A stretch of DNA of 27,172 nt from CAVDHB01 sp963608705 (GCA_963608705.1 CAVDHB010000072.1:1-27172), one strand, 5' to 3'; counted from the stretch's first letter, positions 13,453-21,754 are shown. Notes: generated by a model not told the origin, from the letters alone. Translations and numbers: made by a program.

Positions 13453-14271
13453 ATGGAGAAGATACGACCACAATTACTGGATTATATACACGAAGAGGGT
13501 ATCCATGCTTTCAGCACAACCCGCATGAAGGGGTTCAGCAAAGGAGCGTATGCCTCTTTCAATATAAACCGTTATTGTGGAGACTCTCCCTCCCCTATCG
13601 CACAAAACCTCTCGGCACTTTGTGAGGAATTGAATATTCCGGAGGCTCATCTCATTATGCCGCATCAAGTACATGGCACGAAAATAGCTGTCATTGATGA
13701 GGGTATGCTTGCGCTTCCTACAGAGGAACGAGACCAATTGCTGGATGGAATAGACGGAGTAATCACTTCTTTGCGGGATGTGTGTATAGGTGTCTCGACG
13801 GCTGATTGTGTGCCTGTGCTTATATATAATAAGGAGAAGCACATAGCGGCGGCCATACATGCGGGATGGAGAGGTACGGTACAACGGATTGTGAAGAAAG
13901 CACTCGAAGTGCTTTTTTCTCGTTTTGGCATAAGAGGCGAAGAGCTTTCCGCCATCATCGGTCCCAGTATATCGCTGAAGGCATTTGAAGTGGGAGAAGA
14001 AGTTTACCAGGCTTTTGCACAAGCTGGTTTTCCCATGCCTCTCATTGCGGAACGTTTCCCTGCCAAGGCTCCTTGGACAGAAAAATGGCATATCGACTTA
14101 TGGCAGGCTAATGCTTTGCAATTACTGGAAGGCGGCATTCCCTCAGAGAAGATTCATGTGGCGGAAATCTGTACTTATACGCAATACGAGAAGTTCTTCT
14201 CTGCACGCCGTTTAGGCATTCATTCAGGACGAATATACACGGGAATACTATTCCCTTCAAACGATGCATAA
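13453..14271 (+). CDS. pgeF: PgeF/YfiH (LACC1-like) purine nucleoside phosphorylase or peptidoglycan-editing protein
   Basis: 272 residues from M-E-K-I-R-P-Q. Metal ligands of the family are present: MPHQVHGT (His), STADCVPV (Cys) and IHAGWRGT (His). ASFNINRYCGDSP and the C-terminal RRLGIHSGRIYTGI are typical. Members were first called polyphenol oxidases, later shown to act on purine nucleosides, and E. coli YfiH edits peptidoglycan precursors; which applies here is open. The neighbours hpt, adk and AICAR transformylase favour a purine role. The frame continues upstream into obgE; an ATG about 24 bases earlier (MLPRIIKG) is a possible alternative start but leaves an overlap with obgE. Confidence 0.9.
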   Translation: MEKIRPQLLDYIHEEGIHAFSTTRMKGFSKGAYASFNINRYCGDSPSPIAQNLSALCEELNIPEAHLIMPHQVHGTKIAVIDEGMLALPTEERDQLLDGIDGVITSLRDVCIGVSTADCVPVLIYNKEKHIAAAIHAGWRGTVQRIVKKALEVLFSRFGIRGEELSAIIGPSISLKAFEVGEEVYQAFAQAGFPMPLIAERFPAKAPWTEKWHIDLWQANALQLLEGGIPSEKIHVAEICTYTQYEKFFSARRLGIHSGRIYTGILFPSNDA

Positions 14272-14303
14272 AATCAGACGGGATTTCCCCGTTTGTAAAA
14301 AAC

Positions 14304-15248
14304 ATGAATATGAAGAAAACATTCTACGCGGCAAGAGGCGGTAAATTCTTGCGAAGACTTGTCCCCTGTTTGGTAGGGGGCTTCCTGCTGTGTGCAGTCA
14401 CTCCTGCCACCGCTTGTAATGAGGACGAGGATATTGAGCCGATTCCCGAAAATGTGATTGACGGAGAGGTGAACAACCATATCAACCTGGACTCCGTGGA
14501 GTTTACGGCTGCGGAAAAGCGTATTGTCGCTACGGCCACACAGGGGTTGTTCGATAACAAGGACATCTTGAAAATAGACCTTAGTCAATACGAGAAAGAA
14601 GACTGGTGTTATCCATTGCTGGGTAGCCATGTTATCAGTCCGTTCGGAGGTCGCCGACGCCACTCTGGTATTGACATCAAGACAAAGCCTAACGATGAGA
14701 TTCACGCCGTGTTTGACGGGGTGGTGCGTTTCTCACAGCCTTACTATGGCTATGGAAATGTGATAGTCATTCGTCATGCCAACGGGTTGGAGACATTGTA
14801 CAGCCATCAGTCTAAGAACTTTGTGAAAGCGGGAGACCGTGTGAAAGCTGGTGATGTGATTGGCTTGACAGGACGTACAGGACGCGCTACTACGGAACAT
14901 TGCCATTTCGAGGTACGTGTGAACGGGAAGATTGTCAATCCCAATATGTTGCTTGACACTGATAGCCAGAGTCTGAAAGCTGATTTGTTAGGCTTTAACA
15001 AACATGGAAAGAAAGTGAACGTGGGTACAATGGATGCCACATTGGATATGGCTTCTAATGAGGTGGACGAAGAGGAGAAGACCAGCAAGAAGAAAGTCGC
15101 ATATCGTAAAAAATCCACACGTAAACACGTGAAACGTACCTATATGGCCGCACGTAGTAAGAAAAATAAGCAAACCGTCGCTCCGGCCAAAGGTGGACTG
15201 TACATTGCCAAAAGCAAGAGAACACCCTCTGGAGTGGGCGTGATGTAA
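14304..15248 (+). CDS. Exported M23-family metallopeptidase
   Basis: 314 residues. A basic start and a hydrophobic stretch (residues about 19-37) form a signal peptide. Cys 38 in TPATACNE is a weak lipobox candidate. The M23 (lysostaphin-like) domain spans about 100-215: His 120 and Asp 124 in RHSGIDIK, His 168 in YSHQS, and HCHFEV (His 199, His 201) supply the zinc and catalytic residues, so the enzyme is probably active on peptidoglycan cross-links. The last 80 residues are Lys/Arg-rich (KKKVAYRKKSTRKHVKR), possibly for binding the anionic cell wall. It lies 32 bases after pgeF and 22 before the transformylase gene. Confidence 0.92.
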   Translation: MNMKKTFYAARGGKFLRRLVPCLVGGFLLCAVTPATACNEDEDIEPIPENVIDGEVNNHINLDSVEFTAAEKRIVATATQGLFDNKDILKIDLSQYEKEDWCYPLLGSHVISPFGGRRRHSGIDIKTKPNDEIHAVFDGVVRFSQPYYGYGNVIVIRHANGLETLYSHQSKNFVKAGDRVKAGDVIGLTGRTGRATTEHCHFEVRVNGKIVNPNMLLDTDSQSLKADLLGFNKHGKKVNVGTMDATLDMASNEVDEEEKTSKKKVAYRKKSTRKHVKRTYMAARSKKNKQTVAPAKGGLYIAKSKRTPSGVGVM

Positions 15249-15270
15249 TATCTTTAAATAATCACAACGT

Positions 15271-16452
15271 ATGAAGGAACTTGCATTAAAGTACGGATGT
15301 AATCCGAACCAAAAGCCTGCCCGTATCTATATGGAGCAAGGTGAACTCCCGGTAACAGTGTTGAATGGTCGTCCGGGCTATATCAACTTTCTGGATGCGC
15401 TGAATGGCTGGCAGTTGGTGAAAGAGTTGAAAGCCGCCACTGGTATTGCTTCTGCCACCAGCTTCAAGCATGTGTCTCCGGCAGGTGCAGCCATCGGTCT
15501 TCCCTTGTCTGACACATTGAAGAAGATTTACTTTGTGGACGATGTGAAAGTGCCGCTTACACCTTTGGCAAATGCCTATGCCCGTGCCCGTGGTGCCGAT
15601 CGTATGTCATCTTATGGTGATTTCATTGCATTGAGCGATGTATGTGATGTAGCCACTGCCACGTTGATTAAACGAGAAGTGAGCGATGGTGTGATTGCGC
15701 CGGGCTATGAGCCGGAGGCATTGGAGATGCTCAAAGCGAAGAAGAAAGGGAATTATAACATCATTCAGATAGACCCGGAATATGTGCCGAATCCCGTTGA
15801 ACACAAGCAGGTGTTCGGTGTGACGTTCGAGCAGGGACGTAATAATATAAAACTGGATGACCCTGCTTTGTTTGAGAATATCCCTACGCAGAACAAGACA
15901 TTCACTCCAGAGGCAAAACGGGACTTGATTATCTCACTCATTACCTTAAAATATACGCAGAGTAATTCGGTGTGTTATGTGAAAGATGGACAGGCAATCG
16001 GTATCGGTGCAGGACAACAGAGTCGTATCCATTGCACTCGTTTAGCGGGAAACAAAGCGGATATTTGGTATCTTCGTCAGCATCCCAAGGTGATGTCCTT
16101 GCCGTTTGTGGATAAAATCCGTCGTGCAGACCGAGACAATACTATTGATATTTATATCTCTGAAGACCATGACGACGTGCTGGCAGACGGTGTATGGCAG
16201 CAGTTCTTCAAGGAGAAACCCGAAGTGCTGACGATGGAGGAAAAGAAAGCCTGGCTGAAGACTCAAAAGGGAGTGGCATTGGGAAGTGACGCATTCTTCC
16301 CCTTCGGTGACAATATCGAACGGGCGCATAAAAGCGGTGTAGACTACGTGGCCGAGGCTGGTGGATCTATCCGTGATGACCATGTGATTGCGACTTGCGA
16401 CAAATACGGTATTGCCATGGCCTTTATCGGTGTTCGTTTGTTCCATCATTAA
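15271..16452 (+). CDS. Stand-alone AICAR transformylase (AICARFT domain only)
   Basis: 393 residues containing only the AICARFT part of PurH; the MGS-like IMP cyclohydrolase domain is absent, with the protein starting directly at M-K-E-L-A-L-K-Y-G-C-N-P-N-Q-K. Marks include ATSFKHVSPAGAAIG (Lys-His of the formyl transfer site), SSYGDFIALSD, YTQSNSVCYVKDGQAIGIG, GQQSRIHCTRLAG and SDAFFPFGDNIE. It should transfer a formyl group from 10-formyl-THF to AICAR to give FAICAR in purine synthesis. Such single-domain versions are known in Bacteroidetes and Clostridia; a separate PurH or cyclohydrolase must lie elsewhere. The 61-residue gene follows 11 bases later. Confidence 0.93.
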   Translation: MKELALKYGCNPNQKPARIYMEQGELPVTVLNGRPGYINFLDALNGWQLVKELKAATGIASATSFKHVSPAGAAIGLPLSDTLKKIYFVDDVKVPLTPLANAYARARGADRMSSYGDFIALSDVCDVATATLIKREVSDGVIAPGYEPEALEMLKAKKKGNYNIIQIDPEYVPNPVEHKQVFGVTFEQGRNNIKLDDPALFENIPTQNKTFTPEAKRDLIISLITLKYTQSNSVCYVKDGQAIGIGAGQQSRIHCTRLAGNKADIWYLRQHPKVMSLPFVDKIRRADRDNTIDIYISEDHDDVLADGVWQQFFKEKPEVLTMEEKKAWLKTQKGVALGSDAFFPFGDNIERAHKSGVDYVAEAGGSIRDDHVIATCDKYGIAMAFIGVRLFHH

Positions 16453-16463
16453 TAGACTGATGT

Positions 16464-16649
16464 ATGAGCCATAAGTTCGGAGGAGACGATATTGACGCTG
16501 TTATTCAAGGAGGCATCACTTTTAAAGGTGCTCCTAAAGGCGTGTGCAAAGAAGGCAAGGTAAAAACAAAAGCCAAGAAAAAAGCATATATCACGGGAAG
16601 CCATGGTTCGGCTTCCGCCAAGCATAAGGCCCAGTTCAGAAATAAATAA
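16464..16649 (+). CDS. Small basic protein of unknown function
   Basis: 61 residues that I do not recognise. It is rich in Lys and Gly (GKVKTKAKKKAY in the middle, SASAKHKAQFRNK at the end), with a more acidic start (FGGDDID) and one Cys at residue 28. No signal peptide or membrane segment. It starts 11 bases after the transformylase stop and ends 12 bases before a strong terminator, so it is the last gene of the purine run. The basic composition suggests contact with nucleic acid or ribosome, but this is only inference. Confidence 0.7.
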   Translation: MSHKFGGDDIDAVIQGGITFKGAPKGVCKEGKVKTKAKKKAYITGSHGSASAKHKAQFRNK

Positions 16650-16661
16650 GATTGCATAAAG

Positions 16662-16686
16662 TCCCCCGATAAACCGGGGGATTTTA
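16662..16686 (+). terminator. Rho-independent terminator of the hpt-to-16649 gene run
   Basis: TCCCCCG (16662-16668) pairs with CGGGGGA (16675-16681) around loop ATAAAC, followed by TTTTAT. Confidence 0.88.
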
Positions 16687-16994
16687 TGTATAACCTCTGC
16701 TCATTCTACGACAATGTTCCTTTATCTGCGCAGTTGTGAATAAGTCCGTGTCTTCACCATCTGTGAGAAAATGAAAGAAGAAATATTCGCTAATTAACGC
16801 AATTAGCTTCACACCTTATCGAAGCCTTCTTCATCAGCCATCGCAAAAGGCTTCATTGGCCATCGAAGCCTTTTGCGTTTTTTGCGTCATTTATCCAAAT
16901 AAAACATCTGCCGAACAAAATCGGAGTTTAAACAACTTCCATCAATAGCATAGTGAAGCGTTAAAAGAAAAGGCAGTCTGTGTCGCTTTTGATT
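16687..16994. other. Intergenic stretch with three hairpins, no recognised gene
   Basis: Between two convergent gene runs. It holds a 7-bp hairpin GCTAATT/AATTAGC (16789-16807) and the competing hairpins listed separately at 16821-16883. A tiny frame at 16771 (MKEEIFAN) is too short to call. No tRNA or conserved protein is seen. The hairpins could belong to a small plus-strand RNA, but no -7 box is visible. Confidence 0.5.
16821..16883 (+). terminator. Strong terminator with a competing upstream arm (attenuator-like)
   Basis: CGCAAAAGGCTTC (16842-16854) pairs perfectly over 13 bp with 16865-16877, followed by six T. The upstream GAAGCCTT at 16821-16828 is identical to part of the downstream arm, so AAGGCTTC (16847-16854) can pair with either. 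That is the layout of an antiterminator/terminator switch. However, the genes beyond it are on the minus strand. Confidence 0.7.
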
Positions 16995-17225
16995 TCAAGG
17001 TACAGGGTCATATCCACTTCCTCCCCACGGATGGCAGCGCAAGATACGCTTTACGGCCAAATAAAAGCCTTTGAACGGGCCGTGTTTACGTATGGCCTCT
17101 ATGGCATATTGCGAACACGTGGGTGTAAACCGGCAAGATGGAGGGGTGAGGGGTGAGATGAATTTCCTATAGAAATAGATGGGGTAAAGGAGGCACAGTG
17201 ACAAGATGCGTTTAAGCATATTCAT
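16995..17225 (-). CDS. yidD: Membrane protein insertion efficiency factor YidD
   Basis: 76 residues with the whole YidD pattern: IYFYRKFISPLTPPSCRFTP, T-C-S-Q-Y-A, and K-R-I-L-R-C-H-P-W-G-G-S-G-Y-D-P-V-P at the end. YidD is a membrane-associated helper of insertion through YidC. It begins with ATG at 17225 overlapping the rnpA stop by four bases; a second Met two codons later (17219) is also possible. The rnpA-yidD pairing is widely conserved. Confidence 0.95.
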   Translation of the reverse strand: MNMLKRILSLCLLYPIYFYRKFISPLTPPSCRFTPTCSQYAIEAIRKHGPFKGFYLAVKRILRCHPWGGSGYDPVP

Positions 17226-17635
17226 AATTGCACGCTCTCTTTCTGCATAGATTCCACGATACGGATGAGGAGATTCTTCATCTTTGCTTCTACCTCGGCG
17301 GAAGCATGATGTTTACCGTCTATCCATAAAAAAGCAATCCGTAATCCTCTCAAGTCTGCGGGTAACTTGTCCATGAAATCTGTTTTGTTCCTCCGATAGG
17401 CTTCCCGTAGCTGGCGTTTCACCCGATTACGGTCTACGGCATGTCTCAAATAACGCTTGGAGACATTGATAAGCACAGAGATACCTTTCTCAAAAGCCGC
17501 CGTTTCCCCTTCTGTCTGTATGGGTATAAAGACAGTGCGTATGGGAAAGGCGAGTAATGAACGCGCTCCACTTCTGAAAAGACAGTCTATCTCTTTCTTT
17601 CGGTTGAGGCGTTCCCTTTTAGGAAATGTCGGCAT
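17222..17635 (-). CDS. rnpA: Ribonuclease P protein component
   Basis: 137 residues; assists RNase P RNA in maturing tRNA 5' ends. The family signature is RHAVDRNRVKRQLREAYRR, and FPKRERLNRKKEID near the start is also typical. It lies 12 bases after hemD and overlaps yidD. In many bacteria rpmH precedes rnpA; here hemD does, as is usual in Bacteroides. Confidence 0.95.
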   Translation of the reverse strand: MPTFPKRERLNRKKEIDCLFRSGARSLLAFPIRTVFIPIQTEGETAAFEKGISVLINVSKRYLRHAVDRNRVKRQLREAYRRNKTDFMDKLPADLRGLRIAFLWIDGKHHASAEVEAKMKNLLIRIVESMQKESVQL

Positions 17636-17647
17636 CTGATAATATTG

Positions 17648-18394
17648 TTATTTATTCTCTTTTAAATAAGTGTCCAATGCAGCGGTCATGGAAGGAGTCT
17701 CTTTTGTCGGAGCGGAAAGATCCAGACGGAAGCCTTCTTTCTCCACCTCTTTGGCAGTGGCAGGGCCGAAAGTGGCAAACACGGTATCTCCTTGCACATA
17801 GTCTGGCAAGTTTTCTTTCAAGGCGTGTACGCCCAACGGACTGAAGAAGATAATCATGTCGTAATCCTCCACGTGTACGTCTTCAGGAAACTCGTTACTT
17901 ACCGTACGATACATCACAGCCTCTTTGTGCAGCAATTTATGTGCGTCGAGTTTGGCGGCGATGACATCGTTATGCACATCGCTCAACGGTACAAAATACT
18001 TTTCTGTCTTGTGTTTAGCCATAATGGGCACTAAATCGGCAAACATTCCGGTCTTGCCGAAGAACACCTTGCGTTTGCGATATTGCACATATTTCTGAAT
18101 ATAAAGCGCCACGGACTCTGTTACACAGAAATACTTCATTGTCTCGGGGATATTCACTCGCATCTCTTTGCACAGCGAGAAAAAGTGATCCACCGCATGA
18201 CGAGAGGTGAACACGACAGCGGTGAAGTCGGACATGGAAACTTTCTGCTGACGGAACTCTTTCGGTGTTAAACTCACCACCTTGATGAAAGGATGAAACG
18301 TTATCTCAACGCCGTATTTCTCTGCGATTGTGTAATACGGAGACTTCTCCGAACTCGGTTTGGGTTGTGAAACCAATATCTTCTTAATGTCCAC
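17648..18394 (-). CDS. hemD: Uroporphyrinogen-III synthase
   Basis: 248 residues matching the two-lobed HemD family, which cyclises hydroxymethylbilane in heme and siroheme synthesis. HemD is poorly conserved, so the call rests on the overall pattern: KKILVSQPKP at the start, DFTAVVFTSRHAVDHFF, YRTVSNEFPEDV, MIIFFSPLGVHAL and FATFGPATAKEVEKEG. Cytoplasmic. It begins 3 bases after the DUF4271 gene and is followed by rnpA. Confidence 0.88.
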   Translation of the reverse strand: MDIKKILVSQPKPSSEKSPYYTIAEKYGVEITFHPFIKVVSLTPKEFRQQKVSMSDFTAVVFTSRHAVDHFFSLCKEMRVNIPETMKYFCVTESVALYIQKYVQYRKRKVFFGKTGMFADLVPIMAKHKTEKYFVPLSDVHNDVIAAKLDAHKLLHKEAVMYRTVSNEFPEDVHVEDYDMIIFFSPLGVHALKENLPDYVQGDTVFATFGPATAKEVEKEGFRLDLSAPTKETPSMTAALDTYLKENK

Positions 18395-18397
18395 GGT

Positions 18398-19525
18398 CTA
18401 AACTAAATATTCATTTATAACTACCAGTACTTTCCACAAAATGAGGGCAGGTACTATTTCCAGCGTGCAAAAGTACACAATTAGCGAGAGAAAGCCATAG
18501 CTTTTCTTGAAAAAGATACTAAAACACTTGTAGAATAAGACGATAAGGTTCAACAGTGCCACCACTATCGCATAAATTGCTATCTTATCAGGTGGCAGAT
18601 TGAAATATACCATCAGCAGTACAAGCGGGAATAACAAGACTCCTGAAAGGTACTTCACGAAGAAATACACATCCATCCAACGCTTGTTCGCATCCGGGTT
18701 GAAGAACACCCAGTTCACAAAGGAATAGACGAGTCCTTTCATCGCATAAAAGACCATGAACACGCCCACATCCACTCCTAACAAGACATAAGGGGATGCA
18801 TTTTCAAAGACTTCTGGCATATAATCCTGCACATAGTCGAAGAAAAGCAGTCCTAACACGAAACACACTTGCAGGAAAAGGAAGAAACGATAATGCAATC
18901 CTGTGCGGTTTTCTGCGTCGAACAAGGACTGTCTTCCCCTTTCACGCAGCAGGTATTTGACTTTCTGGAAAATGAAAGAGCGTCCTGCCGTCAGCACGTA
19001 GGCCAGCATGAAAAGACACAGGAAGATAATCCCCGTCACATACACGTCTGAATGCAGGGAGTAAGACCGCAACGGTGCGTCTTTGCCTGGCAGTCCTGGT
19101 TGAATCTTGGCTGTGTAGAAAGGATTCTTCTCAAAGAAACTTCCCTTCCAGAGAATTGGCATCTCATACTTGTGATGACGGAAAGCGTTTCGAATCTGTG
19201 CTTCCTGCGCCTGTTGCGCTTGTAACTGCTCCAATGTCACATCCGCCCCCAACTTCTGTCCGGGTGCCAGTTTGGCGAAGAGTGAATCCATGTAGTGCTG
19301 CTGCGCAGGCGTGTATTTATGGAACACTCCTCCGTCATAATAGCCGAAACGTCCATGAATCTTCTCTTTTTTGACAGCTTTCTTTGGGCTTTTAGACTGT
19401 CGTGGCTTTGACGCTTGCGGTGAAGTGGCAGTGGCAGCTTCTTGTCCAGACAGGGCTTGTGTCGCTGCGGACGCTTGGGGCGTCTGTGGCTGTGTTTGCG
19501 GGTTGTAATAGTAAGTGTCCATCAT
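18398..19525 (-). CDS. DUF4271 family membrane protein
   Basis: 375 residues. The first 60 residues are of low complexity, rich in Gln, Ala, Pro and Lys (TPQASAATQALSGQEAATAT, then a KKAVKKEK patch). From about residue 160 there are five to six hydrophobic helices: about 163-183, 211-231, 243-266, 285-307, 314-335 and 343-372. DUF4271 is a Bacteroidetes family of unknown role that commonly precedes hemD. Its start overlaps the LOG-family stop by four bases, and hemD follows 3 bases after its own stop. Confidence 0.85.
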   Translation of the reverse strand: MMDTYYYNPQTQPQTPQASAATQALSGQEAATATSPQASKPRQSKSPKKAVKKEKIHGRFGYYDGGVFHKYTPAQQHYMDSLFAKLAPGQKLGADVTLEQLQAQQAQEAQIRNAFRHHKYEMPILWKGSFFEKNPFYTAKIQPGLPGKDAPLRSYSLHSDVYVTGIIFLCLFMLAYVLTAGRSFIFQKVKYLLRERGRQSLFDAENRTGLHYRFFLFLQVCFVLGLLFFDYVQDYMPEVFENASPYVLLGVDVGVFMVFYAMKGLVYSFVNWVFFNPDANKRWMDVYFFVKYLSGVLLFPLVLLMVYFNLPPDKIAIYAIVVALLNLIVLFYKCFSIFFKKSYGFLSLIVYFCTLEIVPALILWKVLVVINEYLV

Positions 19526-20109
19526 ATCGCAGCGAATTTACCTATCCGGTTATCCCATTTCGGGGTAGTGAACACTAACTCCAGCGCCTCTTCCGCCGTA
19601 TGAGCCACCTGCCATAGACGGAGATGTTCGGAGCGCATGAAACATTCCTTCACCGCGCGCTGGAAGAAACGCAGTAAGTCATCGTAGAAACCGTGGATGT
19701 TCAGGATGACCAGTGGCTTGTCGTACAATCCCAGCTGTTTCCATGTGATAAGTTCCGAAAGTTCCTCCAAGGTGCCACATCCGCCGGGAAAAGCGATGGC
19801 GGCATCTGCCTCCTTGCACATCCTCTCTTTCCGGCTGTGCATGTCTTCGGTAATGATGAGTTCCGTCAGTTTGTCGTGCTGCCATCCGTTTTCCACCATG
19901 AAACGGGGAATGATACCACATACCTCTCCGCCGGCATCCAGACAAGCGTCGGAGGATGCGCCCATCACTCCTTGGGTTCCTGCGCCATTGATTAGCCGGA
20001 TGTGTCTCTCCGCCATCAATCGTCCCAATTTCTCCGCTTCGTCTTTATACGCCTGGGGTATCAATGAGCTGGAAGCTCCGTAAACGGCAATGGAGGTTAT
20101 CTTGTTCAT
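19522..20109 (-). CDS. LOG-family (TIGR00730) putative nucleotide phosphoribohydrolase
   Basis: 195 residues with the LOG signature FPGGCGTLEELSELITW. GASSSLIP near the N-terminus and LINGAGTQGVMG are the nucleotide-fold glycine loops. LOG-type enzymes release the base from nucleoside 5'-monophosphates such as AMP or cytokinin nucleotides; the substrate here is not known. It lies 62 bases after metK, separated by a palindrome, and overlaps the DUF4271 gene by four bases. Confidence 0.9.
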   Translation of the reverse strand: MNKITSIAVYGASSSLIPQAYKDEAEKLGRLMAERHIRLINGAGTQGVMGASSDACLDAGGEVCGIIPRFMVENGWQHDKLTELIITEDMHSRKERMCKEADAAIAFPGGCGTLEELSELITWKQLGLYDKPLVILNIHGFYDDLLRFFQRAVKECFMRSEHLRLWQVAHTAEEALELVFTTPKWDNRIGKFAAI

Positions 20110-20132
20110 ATTTTGTATTTATGATATAAATG

Positions 20133-20164
20133 TGTAGAGACGCACAAGGTGATGCGTCTCTACA
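20133..20164. repeat. Dispersed palindrome TGTAGAGACGCA in the metK/LOG gap
   Basis: A perfect 12-bp stem (20133-20144 with 20153-20164) has loop CAAGGTGA. The core TAGAGACGC/GCGTCTCTA is shared with the palindromes at 2543-2567 and 2668-2687. On the minus strand it lies between two co-directional genes and has no clear T run, so it is not an evident terminator; it could stabilise or process the mRNA. Confidence 0.85.
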
Positions 20165-20171
20165 GGAATGA

Positions 20172-21551
20172 TTATGCGTGAAGGAAGTGTCCTTGGAAAG
20201 CTTCTTTGATACGGTCCACCTGGTCTAACTTTTCCCAGGTGAAGAGTTCCACTTCCACCTCTTTTTTCGTGTGGTCGTAATATTCAAACGTCTTCTTCAC
20301 CGTCTGTGGCTTCCGTCCGAAATGACCGTAGGTGGCTGTCTCCTCATAAATGGGATTGCGCAGTTTTAATTGCTTCTCGATGGCCAACGGACGCAAGTCA
20401 AAGATTTTGCTGATGATTTGTGCAATCTCACCGTCCGTCAAGTCCACCTTGCTCTTTCCGTAAGTGTCTACATAGACGCTTACCGGTGCGGCTACTCCGA
20501 TGGCATAGCTCAACTGCACCAACATCTCGTCGGCCACGCCTGCGGCCACCATGTTTTTGGCGATGTAACGGGCGGCGTAAGCGGCGGAACGGTCTACCTT
20601 GGAAGGGTCTTTGCCAGAGAAAGCGCCACCTCCGTGCGCCCCTTTTCCACCGTAGGTGTCCACGATAATCTTGCGTCCTGTCAATCCCGTGTCTCCGTTA
20701 GGACCGCCAATGACAAACTTGCCTGTAGGATTCACGTAGACCTTGAGTCCGTCAAAGTCCTTCTCTTCAGGAGAAGGGTTCGCCACATGATGTGCCAAAC
20801 CGTCTTTCAATAACGCCGCGATGTGTGGGTCGTCTATTTCTTTTACGACCTCCGGGAGCAGTATATGCAACACGTCATCCTTGATGCGGGTCAGCATCTC
20901 TTTGTCGGCCTTGTCTTGTGATGCTGGCGTGGAGTCCGCTGGTTGGATGAAATCATCATGCTGTGTGCTGACCACAATCGTGTCAATACGGAGTGGTTTG
21001 CCGTCCGTGTCGTATTCCACCGTTACCTGCGATTTGGAGTCTGGACGTAAGTAGGTCATCACCTTTCCCTCTTTGCGTATCCGAGCCAACACTCTGAGAA
21101 TCAAGTGAGACAGGTATAACGTCAGAGGCAAGAAAGCCTTGGTCTCGTTGGTGGCGTAGCCGAACATCATGCCCTGGTCTCCGGCACCCTGTTTGTCCGG
21201 GTCTTCCTCCACTTTCGTTTTCTCCTGAACCACTCCACGGTTTATATCGTCAGACTGGTCATGGATGGCGGACAACACACCGCAGCTTCCACCGTCAAAC
21301 TTGTATTCTCCCTTTGTATAGCCAATTTTGTTGATGACCTTGCGGACAGTCTTTTGCAAGTCCACATAAGCTTCCGTGCGTATTTCTCCGGCCACTACCG
21401 CCAGTCCCGTGGTCACCAGCGTCTCGCACGCCACTTTGGAACGAGGGTCAAAAGCCAGCAGATAGTCAAGGATTGCGTCGGAAATCTGATCCGCCACTTT
21501 GTCGGGATGTCCTTCGGACACAGACTCAGATGTAAATAGATACTTACCCAT
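20172..21551 (-). CDS. metK: S-adenosylmethionine synthetase
   Basis: 459 residues; makes SAM from methionine and ATP. Motifs: FTSESVSEGHPDKVADQISD at the N-terminus, GAGDQGMMFGYATNE, and the phosphate-binding GGGAFSGKDPSKVDRSAAY. The protein is longer than E. coli MetK (384) because of added stretches, notably around KEIDDPHIAALLKDGLAHH and the residues after it; Bacteroides enzymes are also long, about 430 by memory. It starts at 21551 and follows a SAM-II riboswitch and a -7 box, so its expression is expected to fall when SAM is plentiful. It probably leads the minus-strand run ending at yidD. Confidence 0.97.
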   Translation of the reverse strand: MGKYLFTSESVSEGHPDKVADQISDAILDYLLAFDPRSKVACETLVTTGLAVVAGEIRTEAYVDLQKTVRKVINKIGYTKGEYKFDGGSCGVLSAIHDQSDDINRGVVQEKTKVEEDPDKQGAGDQGMMFGYATNETKAFLPLTLYLSHLILRVLARIRKEGKVMTYLRPDSKSQVTVEYDTDGKPLRIDTIVVSTQHDDFIQPADSTPASQDKADKEMLTRIKDDVLHILLPEVVKEIDDPHIAALLKDGLAHHVANPSPEEKDFDGLKVYVNPTGKFVIGGPNGDTGLTGRKIIVDTYGGKGAHGGGAFSGKDPSKVDRSAAYAARYIAKNMVAAGVADEMLVQLSYAIGVAAPVSVYVDTYGKSKVDLTDGEIAQIISKIFDLRPLAIEKQLKLRNPIYEETATYGHFGRKPQTVKKTFEYYDHTKKEVEVELFTWEKLDQVDRIKEAFQGHFLHA

Positions 21552-21627
21552 TTTTATTACGTTTATGCGATTAATAAATAATATGGGAATTTCATTGGGA
21601 ATAATGCGACAGAGAGCGGAACTCTCT

Positions 21628-21680
21628 TGTATTTAGCATTTTTTACTGTGGTTGCAAGCAGCCCAAATCTTTCCACATTG
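21628..21680 (-). promoter_or_regulatory. SAM-II riboswitch upstream of metK
   Basis: On the minus strand stem P1 is TGTGG (21677-21673) with CCACA (21651-21647). It encloses a loop with GATTT and TTGCAA, followed by GTAAAAAATGCTAAA. The order of stem, GATTT, TTGCAA, stem, [AG]TAAA and GCTAAA matches the SAM-II pseudoknot class of alphaproteobacteria and Bacteroidetes. A further hairpin (AGAGAG/CTCTCT, 21611-21627) lies between it and metK but lacks a T run, so control is more likely at translation than by termination. Confidence 0.85.
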
Positions 21681-21692
21681 TCTTGATGTGTG

Positions 21693-21700
21693 CAAAGGTA
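21693..21700 (-). promoter_or_regulatory. -7 box of the metK transcript
   Basis: The minus strand reads TACCTTTG, an exact TAnnTTTG box. A start about 5 bases downstream would place the SAM-II aptamer at the very 5' end of the RNA. No TTTG is evident at the -33 distance. Confidence 0.7.
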
Positions 21701-21754
21701 CGAAAAAAAAGACACGGCCACTCATATTTTAACCAATAATAAAGGAGGATTACG

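Noticed and set aside
14278..14292. Terminator between pgeF and the M23 peptidase gene
   Set aside because: Only a 5-bp stem with a weak TTTGT tail; the genes are probably co-transcribed.
16771..16797. Leader peptide MKEEIFAN before the attenuator-like hairpins
   Set aside because: Eight codons without a run of one amino acid, no SD and no gene downstream on that strand.
21611..21627. Terminator as output of the SAM-II riboswitch
   Set aside because: The hairpin is not followed by a T run on the minus strand.
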